Shown here: piece after piece, positions 16,230-26,477 of the stretch
How positions within the stretch are numbered: the first letter of the stretch is position 1
How the letters are laid out: each line of letters opens with the position of its first letter
Origin: Parafrigoribacterium mesophilum
Lineage (GTDB): Bacteria; Actinomycetota; Actinomycetes; Actinomycetales; Microbacteriaceae
Assembly (NCBI RefSeq): GCF_039652555.1
Contig: NZ_JBDJAF010000001.1
Location: forward strand, 1,860,001 to 1,924,000
Length of the DNA: 64,000 nt
Reading direction: 5' to 3'
Notes under the pieces: generated by a model
Seen by the model: the letters and a program-made list of their open reading frames with translations, nothing else
Told to the model about the DNA's origin: nothing
The model's database searches: none
Made by a program: the position numbers and the translations under genes

Positions 16230-16289
16230 TTAGACCACGGCCTGCCGCCACCAGGTGGGGTTGGGTGTCGTGCTTGCCGGCTCGGTCAC
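16230..16289 (-). pseudogene. Truncated N-terminus of a GH13 alpha-glucosidase
   Basis: GTG 16289, with AGAAAGAAG upstream, begins a protein reading MTEPAS and then NPTWWRQAVV, which is how oligo-1,6-glucosidases and related GH13 enzymes begin before YQIYPRSF. The frame stops exactly at the codon where Tyr is expected (GTC TAA) and the following DNA is the hairpin at 16171-16216. Only 19 residues remain of a protein that would normally exceed 500. Confidence 0.6.
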
Positions 16290-16291
16290 GG

Positions 16292-16800
16292 CTACTTCTT
16301 TCGATTCGCCGGTGGGCTGAGCGGCACCGCGACCGGGCCGCCGCCGAGGTTGTGCAGGGCGACGATGGTGGACTCCGCCCAGGTACAGCGGTGCGCGATG
16401 ACCTGGGGGAATGGTTGGTCCAGCACGGAGAACTCTCCCCAGGCCAACTCCGGGCATTCGCGGTAGCGGCGGGTGAGGAAGATCATGAAGTTCGGCAGCG
16501 ACTCCGGGTCGCGCTTGGCATCCGCGACGTTCACGTTCTCTGGTCCGTAATCGCCCTCCGCCAGCTTCGACGGCAGCGCGGCCGCATCGGCGTTGGAGAA
16601 GCCGCCGTTCTCCCCCGCTGTCCATTGCATGGGGGAGCGCACCGCCATCCGGCCCGGCGCCGACAGGTCCTCGCCCATGCCGATTTCCTCGCCGTAAAAC
16701 AGCGCGGGCGTGCAGCGAGAACTGCAGCGCGTACACCATCCAGATGCGCATCCGTCAGCTCCTCGGATGGCTCGTGGCGCGACCAAGTACGGTGATAGCC
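16292..16800 (-). pseudogene. GH13 (trehalose-synthase/alpha-glucosidase) remnant, frameshifted
   Basis: One frame carries PALFYGEEIGMGEDL, RSPMQWTAGENGGFS, NVADAKRDPESLPNFMIFLTR and ALHNLGGGPVAVPL: the second half of a GH13 TreS-like domain. The preceding piece, IWMVYALQFSL, is in another frame, with the shift near 16708-16715. The active-site half is absent, and the C-terminal beta-sandwich is cut short. The N-terminus of a second GH13 gene follows directly. Together they are the leftovers of a two-gene alpha-glucan operon removed by deletion. Confidence 0.75.
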
Positions 16801-16850
16801 ATCCACTTCTGTCTAGTACCGCATGCCGGATTCGGCCTCGGTTGTCAGGG

Positions 16851-16870
16851 TTGAGTCAGGTTGGCTCAAG
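16851..16870 (+). promoter_or_regulatory. HAIR element 1 upstream of dnaK (HspR operator)
   Basis: TTGAGT-N7-GCTCAAG, one arm base short of the HspR-associated inverted repeat CTTGAGT-N7-ACTCAAG. It lies just upstream of the TTGACA -35 box. Confidence 0.85.
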
Positions 16871-16885
16871 TTTTTGGGTTTCGGC

Positions 16886-16914
16886 TTGACAAGTAGTACC
16901 GGATGCCGCAACAT
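16886..16914 (+). promoter_or_regulatory. dnaK: dnaK promoter
   Basis: TTGACA at 16886-16891 and, after 17 bases, CAACAT at 16909-16914. The two HAIR boxes flank the pair: one upstream of -35, one covering the -10/start region, so bound HspR would block polymerase. Confidence 0.6.
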
Positions 16915-16933
16915 TGAGTACGCAAGGCTCAAG
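16914..16933 (+). promoter_or_regulatory. HAIR element 2 upstream of dnaK (HspR operator)
   Basis: TTGAGT-ACGCAAG-GCTCAAG, the second HspR box, about 63 bases downstream of the first and overlapping the likely transcription start. Confidence 0.85.
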
Positions 16934-17036
16934 TCTTGCCATGGTCCCCGAGGCTCTCGAGGGGATCGCACCCCAGGCATGAACAGAACGTCCCTTCGAG
17001 AACCTCAGGGAACGTAACGTAAGGAGAACAGAGCGC

Positions 17037-18902
<1,866 letters not shown>

Positions 18903-18904
18903 CG

Positions 18905-19591
18905 ATGGCGAACAAGAATAAGAAGTCGTCCGGCAGTCCCGGTGACGACAACCGCAATGAACAGAATCAGGACGAGCCCGTCGTGCGTGACAAGCGCCGC
19001 ATCGATCCGGAAACGGGCGAGGTGAGGCATCCGGAGTCTGAAACCACAGGACCGGCGACGGATGCCACGGCGGAGAACGACGGCACGGATTCCTTCACCG
19101 AGGAAGATCTCGCGTTCCTCACCGATCTTGCCGCGGAAGGCGACATCGCTGACGCGGTGGTCGCGCCGGAGAGCAACTTGGCCGCCGAACGGCTGGCGGA
19201 TCTGCAGCGGTTGCAGGCCGAGTACGTGAACTATCGCAAGCGGGTACAGCGTGACCGCGAGACCGCGCGCGAGAACGCGATCGCTGAGGTCGTCAAGGGT
19301 CTGCTGCCGATTCTCGATGACCTGGACCGCGCGCACGCGCACGGCGACCTCGAGGGGACCCCACTGGACCTCGTCGCGCAGAAGTTGCGCGCGAGTTTCG
19401 AGCGGTACGGACTCACCGCGGTGGGAGCCAAGGGAGACGTGTTCGACCACAACCTCCACGAGGCGATCTATCAGCAGCCCAGCTCGGATGTCACCGTCAA
19501 CACGGTGGCCGACGTGATCGAGTCGGGCTACCTGCTCGGTGAGAAGCTGCTGCGTCCTGCGAAGGTTGCCGTCGACGTTCCGGCGCAGTGA
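18905..19591 (+). CDS. grpE: GrpE nucleotide exchange factor
   Basis: A 228-residue protein that releases ADP from DnaK. Residues 1-80 are charged and disordered, a long coiled coil follows (LAAERLADLQRLQAEYVNYRKRVQ), and the C-terminal beta-wing holds GLTAVGAKGDVFDHNLHEAI and IESGYLLGEKLLRPAKV. It begins two bases after the dnaK stop, so the pair is read from one message. The length is typical of actinobacterial GrpE. Confidence 0.98.
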   Translation: MANKNKKSSGSPGDDNRNEQNQDEPVVRDKRRIDPETGEVRHPESETTGPATDATAENDGTDSFTEEDLAFLTDLAAEGDIADAVVAPESNLAAERLADLQRLQAEYVNYRKRVQRDRETARENAIAEVVKGLLPILDDLDRAHAHGDLEGTPLDLVAQKLRASFERYGLTAVGAKGDVFDHNLHEAIYQQPSSDVTVNTVADVIESGYLLGEKLLRPAKVAVDVPAQ

Positions 19592-19608
19592 CGGGCGGGG
19601 TGTAGCTC

Positions 19609-20589
19609 GTGGCTAGCCAGGATTGGTTCGAGAAGGACTTCTACGCGGTACTGGGCGTGCCCAAAGACGTCTCCGCCGCGGATCTCAAGAAGGCCTACCG
19701 AAAGCTGGCCAGGAAATACCACCCCGACTCCAACCCCGGGAATGCCGCCGCGGAGGCCCGCTTCAAAGAGATCAGCGAGGCCAACGCGGTGCTCTCGGAT
19801 CCGGAGCAGCGTCGCGAGTACGACCAAATGCGCGCGCTGGGTCCGGGGCGACCGCGGTTCACCGCCGGTGGAACCGGCCAGCAGGGCGGCTTCGAGGACA
19901 TCTTTGGCGGCATGTTCAACCAGCCGGGGCAGCGGGGGGCGCGGCAGCAGCCCGGATTCGACGATATCTTCAGCAGCATGTTCGGCAGCGGCAACTTCGG
20001 CCAGCCCAGCGGCGGCTTCCGGGGGGCCGGCGGCCCCACCAAAGGCCGCGACTACACCGCCACCACCACGCTGGACTTCACGACGGCGATCAAGGGCGAC
20101 ACGATCAAGCTCCAGCCCGCGTCGGGCAAGCCGATCAGCGTCAAGATCCCGGCCGGAGTGAGCGACGGGCAGAAGATCCGGCTGCGTGGCAAAGGTGAGC
20201 CCAGCGAGGATGGCGGCCCACCCGGCGACCTCACCTTGACTGTCTCGGTGCGCAAGCATCCGGTCTTCGAACGCGACGGACTCAATCTGCGGGTGGATGT
20301 TCCAGTGACGTTCGTTGAGGCCACCCTCGGCGCGACGATCGAGGTGCCCACGCTGGGCGGTAGCCCGGTGAAGCTGAAGGTGGCACCGGGCACGCCCAGC
20401 GGACGAGTGCTGCGAGTCAAGGGCCGCGGCGTCGCGACGGCCAAAGGCACCGGCGACCTGCTGGCCACCATCCACGTCGCGGTGCCGAACCACCTGACGG
20501 CAGCAGCACTCGAACATCTGGAGGAGTTCGCCAAGGCCATGCCGAAGGAGAACCCCCGCGACGACCTCATCGCCAAGGCGCGCAGCTGA
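19609..20589 (+). CDS. dnaJ: DnaJ co-chaperone without zinc finger (DnaJ1/CbpA type)
   Basis: A 326-residue J-protein. The J domain (about 9-73) carries HPD at 38-40, which triggers DnaK's ATPase. A Gly/Phe-rich linker with FEDIFGGMF and FDDIFSSMF follows, then two beta-barrel client-binding domains (from about 145). There is not one Cys, so the CxxCxGxG zinc finger of classical DnaJ is absent and this is the CbpA-like form. Start is GTG 19609; the stop overlaps the hspR ATG by one base. A second, zinc-containing DnaJ usually lies elsewhere in such genomes, near hrcA. Confidence 0.96.
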   Translation: MASQDWFEKDFYAVLGVPKDVSAADLKKAYRKLARKYHPDSNPGNAAAEARFKEISEANAVLSDPEQRREYDQMRALGPGRPRFTAGGTGQQGGFEDIFGGMFNQPGQRGARQQPGFDDIFSSMFGSGNFGQPSGGFRGAGGPTKGRDYTATTTLDFTTAIKGDTIKLQPASGKPISVKIPAGVSDGQKIRLRGKGEPSEDGGPPGDLTLTVSVRKHPVFERDGLNLRVDVPVTFVEATLGATIEVPTLGGSPVKLKVAPGTPSGRVLRVKGRGVATAKGTGDLLATIHVAVPNHLTAAALEHLEEFAKAMPKENPRDDLIAKARS

Positions 20590-21011
20590 TGGACGAGAAC
20601 AGCCCTCTTTTCGCCATCTCGGTCGCTGCCGGGCTGGCCGCGATGCATCCGCAGACCCTGCGGCAGTACGACCGGTTGGGGCTGGTATCGCCGACCCGAA
20701 CGGTCGGCAAGTCCCGGCGTTACACGATGCGCAACGTGGTGCAGCTGCGGGAGGTCGCCCGGCTCAGCGCCGAGGGTGTCAGCCTCGAGGGCATCCGGCG
20801 CGTCTTGGATTTGGAGAATCAGGTGTCGGAGCTGGCCGCCCGCGTGCAGGAGTTGGAGTCGGCGCTGGCCGACGAGATGCTCAGTCGCCCGGGGCACCGG
20901 ATCTTCGCCGCCGATGAAGCCGGTGGTGTGGTCTCATTGCGTGCAGGTACCAGGACGCGCCGGCCGACACAGGTGGTGTTGTGGCGCCGGCAGCCCTGGC
21001 ACGACCACTGA
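20589..21011 (+). CDS. hspR: HspR heat-shock repressor (MerR family)
   Basis: A 140-residue MerR-type regulator. The winged helix opens with FAISVAAGLAAMHPQTLRQYDRLGLVSPTRT and SRRYTMRNVVQLREVARLSAEGVSLEGIRRVL, followed by a coiled coil (LENQVSELAARVQELESAL). HspR binds HAIR sequences with DnaK as co-repressor. Three HAIR boxes lie in this window, two before dnaK and one before clpB, so the operon is under its own feedback. Its start overlaps the dnaJ stop. Confidence 0.96.
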   Translation: MDENSPLFAISVAAGLAAMHPQTLRQYDRLGLVSPTRTVGKSRRYTMRNVVQLREVARLSAEGVSLEGIRRVLDLENQVSELAARVQELESALADEMLSRPGHRIFAADEAGGVVSLRAGTRTRRPTQVVLWRRQPWHDH

Positions 21012-21051
21012 CCGGGCCCCCTTCGCACGCACCCACCTCGCCCCACCTCGC

Positions 21052-21133
21052 CCCGTTTCACGGAGTTTCTGTCCGCACAGGCTGGACTGACAGGCATCCG
21101 GGCCGGTTGAAGACAGAAACTCCGTGAGATGGG
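21052..21133. repeat. Palindromic element, family A copy 1
   Basis: The left arm 21052-21073 (CCCGTTTCACGGAG...) and right arm 21112-21133 are inverted copies matching at 20 of 22 positions, with about 38 bases between. It lies between the convergent hspR and amiS-like genes. The other copies (22663, 23978, 42169) are at non-terminator positions, so this is a dispersed element rather than a dedicated terminator. Confidence 0.8.
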
Positions 21134-21136
21134 CGC

Positions 21137-21802
21137 TCAGGCGACGGGTACGGCTTCCGCCGGGACGGCATCGGGCGCCACGGTGCCGGCCGGGTTGTCT
21201 GAGGCATCCGTCGGCCGTGCGATCGACGAACGCGTGAACGCGACGCTGATTGCGGTCAGCGCAAGGAGGGCGACGAACGCAGCGGCCCCGGCCGCCGGCG
21301 TCGTGTCCCAGGCGCCGTTCAAGAGGAACAATCCGCTGATCGAGCAGCTTGGGATGCCCAGCCAGACCAGGAACCAGGCCGTGAACCGGCTGAGCGAGGC
21401 CTTGTCCAACGCCATGAGCAGGAAGAACAACGCCCACATCGCCGCCCAGCACAACCAGATCACCGCGAAGACCGGGTCCGTGGCTAACGTGACGGCGGCC
21501 TCGTACAGCGCGACAGCGGCCACGAAGGCGCTGAACCAGCCGAGCCCCTGTGGCTCCAGGTTCAGGAAGATGCCGAGGCCGTAGTACAGGTACGTGAATC
21601 CGAACAGGTAGGTCGGCCAGGTGGCGTTGATGATCGCCTGGTCGCCGCCGCTTTGAATCAGGATGATCGTGGGCAGCAGCACCTGCAGAGCGCCGACGAA
21701 CAGGTTCAGGACGGCGGCACTTCGGGTCGGCACGATGTTCAGGATCACCAGGCCGTTGACCAACAGCACGATGCCGACGAAGAAGAGTCCGGCGTTTCCC
21801 AT
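21137..21802 (-). CDS. AmiS/UreI family amide or urea channel
   Basis: A 221-residue membrane protein with seven hydrophobic segments: AmiS/UreI opening MGNAGLFFVGIVLLVNGL, NLFVGALQVLLP, TYLFGFTYLYYGLG, the conserved GLGWFSAFVA, and FLVWLGIPSCSISGLFLLNG. UreI is a proton-gated urea channel; AmiS accompanies amidases. An AGGGTTAGGG ribosome region precedes ATG 21802. The gene follows a cysteine-hydrolase gene by nine bases on the same strand, so the channel likely supplies that enzyme's small amide substrate. Confidence 0.9.
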   Translation of the reverse strand: MGNAGLFFVGIVLLVNGLVILNIVPTRSAAVLNLFVGALQVLLPTIILIQSGGDQAIINATWPTYLFGFTYLYYGLGIFLNLEPQGLGWFSAFVAAVALYEAAVTLATDPVFAVIWLCWAAMWALFFLLMALDKASLSRFTAWFLVWLGIPSCSISGLFLLNGAWDTTPAAGAAAFVALLALTAISVAFTRSSIARPTDASDNPAGTVAPDAVPAEAVPVA

Positions 21803-21811
21803 GATGGTGCC

Positions 21812-22543
21812 CTAACCCTTGAGCAGTTCGACGAATGTGTCGGAGGAGATCACCGGGGCGAAGAACTGGTTGATCCGCTGGAAGGCCGTTGCCTCGAACT
21901 CCGGCTTCTGGCATCCGGTGGCGTCGCCGATCACGATCGGGAGGTAGCCGTGGTCTCGGGCGGCGCGCGCGTTGCCTTCGATGCACCAGTCGGTGTGGAT
22001 GCCGGTGATCACGAGCACCTGAACGCGCTTGCGAGAGAGTTCGAGCGGTAGCCCGGTCCCGGTGAACGCCGTCTGCAGCGCGCACTCGTAGAACTCGTTG
22101 TCTCCGGGCCGCACGAGCTCGCGCAGTTCGCCGACCAGCTCGTTGTCCCACGCGATCTGCTCCTCGGTGGCATCCAGCCCACCGGTCCAGGCCTCGTATT
22201 GCACGCGGTCGAAGTCGGTCTGGGGGTACTCCTGGCGAAAGACGGTGTAGCCGATCCAGTTGAAGGAGACGAAGTTCGCCGCCTCGCGGGCGGCAAGGAC
22301 CGATTTCACCGTTGCCGGCAGGCTGCCGCGTAGGTCGTGGCGCTCGGCGAACTGCACTCCGCCCGGCTTGTAGAGCGAGTTCGACTGGCTGACCGACAGG
22401 AAAGCGGCGGGCCGGGAGAGGATCTCGCGCAGGTCGAGTTTCTTCCAGTGGTCGGCGAGTTCGGGGATCGCGGCAACGTTGCTTGACGGGTAGCCCAAAT
22501 CGGTGTCCGCCGCGGCGAGGGGCCGGGTATCGGTGAGTGTCAT
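21812..22543 (-). CDS. Isochorismatase-like cysteine hydrolase with atypical active site
   Basis: A 243-residue hydrolase of the isochorismatase/nicotinamidase superfamily. The nucleophile is present in VITGIHTDWCIEGNARAARD, with the cis-peptide and GDATGC segment after it. Aligned by eye, however, the usual N-terminal catalytic Asp (VxDMQNDF) is replaced (FLSVSQSNSL), and the Lys before SAF is not seen (ECALQTAF). If correct, only Cys of the Asp-Lys-Cys triad remains. AAAGGA precedes the ATG. Its partner is an AmiS-type channel, which suggests a small amide or carbamoyl substrate. Confidence 0.85.
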   Translation of the reverse strand: MTLTDTRPLAAADTDLGYPSSNVAAIPELADHWKKLDLREILSRPAAFLSVSQSNSLYKPGGVQFAERHDLRGSLPATVKSVLAAREAANFVSFNWIGYTVFRQEYPQTDFDRVQYEAWTGGLDATEEQIAWDNELVGELRELVRPGDNEFYECALQTAFTGTGLPLELSRKRVQVLVITGIHTDWCIEGNARAARDHGYLPIVIGDATGCQKPEFEATAFQRINQFFAPVISSDTFVELLKG

Positions 22544-22662
22544 GTTTCGTCCTTTTCCAGTGGCTGCACCGCCAGCGTAGAGATTTCGGTCGCTTGGTGA
22601 TCGGATGTGACCGATGATTGCGTCGCATTACGGTTTGTTGCGTGGCGGCGCCCACCGTCGGT

Positions 22663-22743
22663 CCCGTTTCACGGAGATTTTGGCCCGCTGGAGGCTGGAG
22701 CCGGGAACCGAGGGTCTGGATGACAGAATCTCCGTGAAACGGG
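22663..22743. repeat. Palindromic element, family A copy 2
   Basis: Arms 22663-22682 and 22724-22743 match at 19 of 20 positions, with the same CCCGTTTCACGGAGA outer part as copy 1. It lies in the divergent gap between the cysteine-hydrolase and methyltransferase genes, where no terminator is expected. Confidence 0.8.
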
Positions 22744-22794
22744 GTGGGAACGGAGCCGGCTGGGCGTTGCGGAGGGGAGCCGGTACCGTGACGT

Positions 22795-23919
22795 GTGACT
22801 GAATTTTCGTTCGAGCTACTGCGCCGTCGCCCCGACGTCGAGGCGGAGAACCTCTTCGCGGTGGATGCTGCGGACCGGCTGCTGCTGGACACGGCCGCTG
22901 CCGCCTTGGCGGCGTGCGCGCCCGGCGAGATCGTGACCGTGGGCGACCGCTATGGCGCCGTTACGCTGGGTGCCGCGGCGGCCGGATCCTCCCGGCTTCG
23001 AGCGCATCAGGACGCGCGCTCCGGCGAGCTGGCCCTGGCGAACAACGCCGCCCAGTTCGGCCTGAGCGACGCGTACCGCTCCCTTCCTCTGGGTGCCGAG
23101 CTGCTATCCGGCGCCCGCGTCGTGCTGCTGCGGATGCCGCGCAGTCTTGATGCGCTCGAGGAGATTGTCGACGGGGTCCTGCGACACGCGTCGCCCCAGG
23201 TGACCCTCTACGCGGCCGGGATGGTCAAGCACATGGCGCTGACCATGAACGAGGTGCTCGCTCGCGGGTTCGCCGAGGTGCATGCCGGGCTCGCGCGGCA
23301 AAAGGCGCGGGTGGTGGTGGCATCCGGCGTGGGCACCGCCCGGGCCGGGAGTGAGTGGCCGCGACGTGAGTTCCACCGCGACCTCGGGCTCTGGGTGTGC
23401 GCGCACGGCGGCGCCTTCGCCGGGACCCGCGTGGACATCGGCACCAGATTTTTGCTCGGCTTCCTGGACCACGCGAAGCCGGATGCGACATGGGCAGTCG
23501 ACCTCGGCTGCGGAACCGGGGTTCTCGCATCCGCCCTCGCCACAGCACGGCCGCACCTGCAGGTTTTGGCCACCGACCAGTCGGCGGCGGCGGTTGCCTC
23601 AGCGGAGGCCACCGCCGAGGCCAACGGTGTCGTGGAGCGGGTGCACGTGCTTCGCGACGACGCTCTGGCGCTTCAGCCGGATACCTCGGCCGAGCTGATC
23701 GTGCTGAACCCGCCGTTCCACCTGGGCGCGGCGGTCCACGCCGGGGGAGCGTTGCGCCTGTTCCAGGACTGCGCCCGGGTGCTGGCCCCGGGCGGCGAAC
23801 TGATGACGGTCTTCAACTCCCACCTGCGCTACCGTTCCGCACTGACCCGTCTGATCGGTCCGACCCGCCAGCTCGGCCGCAACTCGAAGTTCACGGTGAC
23901 CGTCTCCACCCGGCGGTAG
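22795..23919 (+). CDS. RsmC/RlmG-like rRNA (guanine-N2) methyltransferase
   Basis: A 374-residue protein with two related halves. The first half (about 1-180) is a degenerate methyltransferase domain for RNA recognition. The second half has the SAM motif VDLGCGTGVLAS and the catalytic VLNPPFHLG (N-P-P-F), the signature of m2G enzymes acting on 16S G1207 (RsmC) or 23S G1835 (RlmG). Which of the two cannot be decided by eye. The start is GTG 22795, five bases after TACCGT. Confidence 0.87.
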   Translation: MTEFSFELLRRRPDVEAENLFAVDAADRLLLDTAAAALAACAPGEIVTVGDRYGAVTLGAAAAGSSRLRAHQDARSGELALANNAAQFGLSDAYRSLPLGAELLSGARVVLLRMPRSLDALEEIVDGVLRHASPQVTLYAAGMVKHMALTMNEVLARGFAEVHAGLARQKARVVVASGVGTARAGSEWPRREFHRDLGLWVCAHGGAFAGTRVDIGTRFLLGFLDHAKPDATWAVDLGCGTGVLASALATARPHLQVLATDQSAAAVASAEATAEANGVVERVHVLRDDALALQPDTSAELIVLNPPFHLGAAVHAGGALRLFQDCARVLAPGGELMTVFNSHLRYRSALTRLIGPTRQLGRNSKFTVTVSTRR

Positions 23920-23977
23920 TCCGCCGCCGGACCACACGCATCCGATCTCCCGCCCCCGCCACTGCGCCCGCCGCCAT

Positions 23978-24059
23978 CCCGTTTCACGGACTTTCTGTCT
24001 TCGACCGGCCCGGATCCCGATTCGCAGCACCCTGAAGGTCAGAAACTCCTTGAAACGGG
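23978..24059. repeat. Palindromic element, family A copy 3
   Basis: Arms 23978-23999 and 24038-24059 match at 19 of 22 positions (CCCGTTTCACGGACTTTC against its inverted partner). It lies between the methyltransferase gene and clpB, on the same strand as both. Confidence 0.78.
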
Positions 24060-24149
24060 TGGGGGCGAGTTGGGACCCGGAGGGTGGCGGAGGTGGGGGT
24101 GCCTCGACAGGGGGAGTTGCCGGCAGTAGCGTTGGGACCGAGGATCAGC

Positions 24150-24174
24150 TAAAATTGAGTCAGCTCGACTCAAG
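24150..24174 (+). promoter_or_regulatory. clpB: clpB -10 box and HAIR element
   Basis: TAAAAT (24150-24155) runs into TTGAGT-CAGCTCG-ACTCAAG (24155-24174), the full HAIR consensus apart from one outer base. HspR bound here would cover the transcription start. Confidence 0.88.
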
Positions 24175-24198
24175 TTTTGAACTTTCGGGAGAAATTCG

Positions 24199-26358
24199 AT
24201 GGCAAACATGCAGGGCGCCCCGGCGTCGAACGAGGAGCAGAAGACCGCCCTCGAGCAGTTCGGGGTGGACCTCACCGAAATCGCACGCGCCGGCAAGCTG
24301 GATCCGGTGATCGGACGGGATGCCGAGATCCGGCGGGTGAGCCAGGTGCTGACCCGCCGCACGAAGAACAACCCGGTACTGATCGGCGAGCCGGGCGTCG
24401 GCAAGACCGCCGTGGTCGAGGGCCTCGCCCAGCGCATAGTCGCGGGCGACGTGGCCGATTCCCTCAAGGACAAACGCCTGGTCGCACTGGATCTCGCCGC
24501 CCTGGTCGCCGGCGCGAAGTACCGCGGCGAATTCGAAGAACGGCTCAAGGCCGTGCTGAAGGAGATCAACGACGCCCAGGGCGAGATCATCACCTTCGTC
24601 GACGAGCTGCACACCCTCATGGGCGCCGGCGGCGGCGAGGGCTCGGTGGCGGCATCCAACATGCTCAAGCCGATGCTCGCGCGCGGCGAACTGCGCCTGA
24701 TCGGCGCCACCACCCTGGACGAATACCGCCAATTCATCGAGAAGGATGCCGCGCTCGAGCGCCGCTTCCAGCAAGTCTTCGTGGGCGAGCCGAGTGTCGA
24801 AGACACCATCGCGATCCTGCGCGGACTCAAGGAACGGTACGAGGCGCACCACAAGGTCACCATCGCCGACACGGCGCTGGTCGCCGCCGCCGCGCTGTCG
24901 AACCGGTACATCAGCGGCCGCCAGCTGCCCGACAAGGCCATCGACCTGATCGACGAGGCCGCGTCGCGGCTGCGCATGGAAATCGACTCCGCCCCGGTGG
25001 AGATCGATGAGCTGCGCCGCAGCGTCGACCGGCTGAAGCTGGAGGAACTCGCGCTCAAGCGCGAGAAAGACGAGGCCAGCAAGGAACGGCTCGCCAAGTT
25101 GCGCGAGGACCTCGCCGAACGCAGCGCAAACCTCAAGGAACTCGAGGCGCGCTGGGAGAAGGAACGAGCCTCCCTCAACCGGGTCGGCGAGCTCAAAGGC
25201 AAGCTCGACTCGCTGCGGATGCAGGCGGACCGGGCCCAGCGCGAGGGTGACCTGGAGAAGGCGTCCCGGCTGCTGTACGGCGAGATCCCGGTGATCGAGC
25301 GGGAGGTGACCGAGGCGGAGAAGTCCGAAGCCGACACCCCGCTGATGGTCAACGATCAGGTCACCGCCGAGGACATCGCCGCGGTCATTGCCATGTGGAC
25401 GGGCATCCCGGTCGGCCGCCTGCTGCAGGGCGAGACCGAGAAGCTACTGCACCTGGAGTCCGAACTCGGCAAACGGCTGGTCGGACAGAAGCAGGCGGTG
25501 CGCGCGGTCGCCGAAGCGGTACGACGCTCGCGGGCGGGCATCGCGGATGCGGACCGGCCCACCGGGTCGTTCCTGTTCCTGGGTCCGACCGGCGTCGGTA
25601 AAACGGAACTCGCGAAGACCCTCGCCGCGTTCCTGTTCGACGACGAGAAGGCCATGATCCGCATCGACATGAGCGAATACGGCGAGCGGCACTCTGTCGC
25701 CCGGTTGCTCGGTGCCCCTCCCGGCTACATCGGCTATGAGCAGGGCGGCCAACTCACCGAGGCGGTACGTCGCCGGCCCTACTCGGTCATCCTGATGGAC
25801 GAGGTGGAGAAGGCGCACACCGATGTCTTCGACGTGCTGCTGCAGGTGCTCGACGACGGCCGGCTGACCGACGGTCAGGGCCGCACCGTGGACTTCCGCA
25901 ACACCATCCTGATCCTCACCTCGAACCTCGGCAGCCAGTTCCTGGTCGACCCGACGCTGAGCTGGGAGCAGAAGGAGACCGCGGTGAACGACATGGTGCG
26001 CCAGGCGTTCAAACCGGAATTCGTCAACCGGCTCGACGACATCGTGGTGTTCTCGCCGCTGTCCACAGAGGACCTCGCCGAGATCGTCGAACTCTACATC
26101 GACAGGCTCACGGCACGGCTCGCCGGCCGCCGACTCGACCTGGCAGTGACTCCGGATGCGCGCGCCTGGCTGGCCGAGCGCGGCTACGACCCGATCTACG
26201 GGGCGAGGCCGCTGCGGCGGCTGATGCAGCGCGAAATCGACGACTCGCTGGCGACGGCGTTGTTGGCCGGCGACATCCGGGACGGCGACGTCGTGCGCGT
26301 CGACCTGGCGGACGACGGTGAACACCTCACCGTGACTCCGGCGCTGTTGACCGTTTAG
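24199..26358 (+). CDS. clpB: ClpB-type disaggregase lacking the N-terminal domain
   Basis: A 719-residue AAA+ disaggregase that, with DnaK, pulls proteins out of aggregates. The first ATPase domain has GEPGVGKT at 63-70 and the Walker B FVDELH; a long coiled-coil middle domain (about 300-410, rich in KELEARWEKE) separates it from the second domain with GPTGVGKT near 462 and ILMDEVEKAH. The usual Clp-N domain of about 150 residues is absent: the protein begins only some 20 residues before the first AAA+ domain. GGGAGA precedes the ATG. A HAIR box at the promoter places it in the HspR regulon. Confidence 0.96.
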   Translation: MANMQGAPASNEEQKTALEQFGVDLTEIARAGKLDPVIGRDAEIRRVSQVLTRRTKNNPVLIGEPGVGKTAVVEGLAQRIVAGDVADSLKDKRLVALDLAALVAGAKYRGEFEERLKAVLKEINDAQGEIITFVDELHTLMGAGGGEGSVAASNMLKPMLARGELRLIGATTLDEYRQFIEKDAALERRFQQVFVGEPSVEDTIAILRGLKERYEAHHKVTIADTALVAAAALSNRYISGRQLPDKAIDLIDEAASRLRMEIDSAPVEIDELRRSVDRLKLEELALKREKDEASKERLAKLREDLAERSANLKELEARWEKERASLNRVGELKGKLDSLRMQADRAQREGDLEKASRLLYGEIPVIEREVTEAEKSEADTPLMVNDQVTAEDIAAVIAMWTGIPVGRLLQGETEKLLHLESELGKRLVGQKQAVRAVAEAVRRSRAGIADADRPTGSFLFLGPTGVGKTELAKTLAAFLFDDEKAMIRIDMSEYGERHSVARLLGAPPGYIGYEQGGQLTEAVRRRPYSVILMDEVEKAHTDVFDVLLQVLDDGRLTDGQGRTVDFRNTILILTSNLGSQFLVDPTLSWEQKETAVNDMVRQAFKPEFVNRLDDIVVFSPLSTEDLAEIVELYIDRLTARLAGRRLDLAVTPDARAWLAERGYDPIYGARPLRRLMQREIDDSLATALLAGDIRDGDVVRVDLADDGEHLTVTPALLTV

Positions 26359-26448
26359 CCGCTTTCATCATTCAGGAGGCCGCGTGGCGGGTGGGGCGGA
26401 TGTGGACGGTGTGCTGCTCAGGCGTCGCTCGGGCCACTTCCGTCTCAT

Positions 26449-26474
26449 ACCCTCCTGAATAAGGGCAGGAGGGT
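26449..26474. terminator. Bidirectional terminator hairpin between clpB and the acyl-CoA ligase gene
   Basis: ACCCTCCTG (26449-26457) and CAGGAGGGT (26466-26474) form a perfect nine-pair stem with an eight-base loop between convergent genes. The outer words ATTCAGGAGG (26370-26379) and CCTCCTGAAT (26451-26460) form an alternative longer hairpin. Confidence 0.65.
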
Positions 26475-26477
26475 CGG

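Noticed and set aside
16851..16933. CIRCE/HrcA operators at dnaK
   Set aside because: The inverted repeats are TTGAGT-N7-GCTCAAG, the HAIR type. The CIRCE sequence TTAGCACTC-N9-GAGTGCTAA is absent.
20934..22892. 652-codon minus-strand ORF
   Set aside because: It is a shadow frame of the AmiS and cysteine-hydrolase genes and runs through a palindromic repeat.
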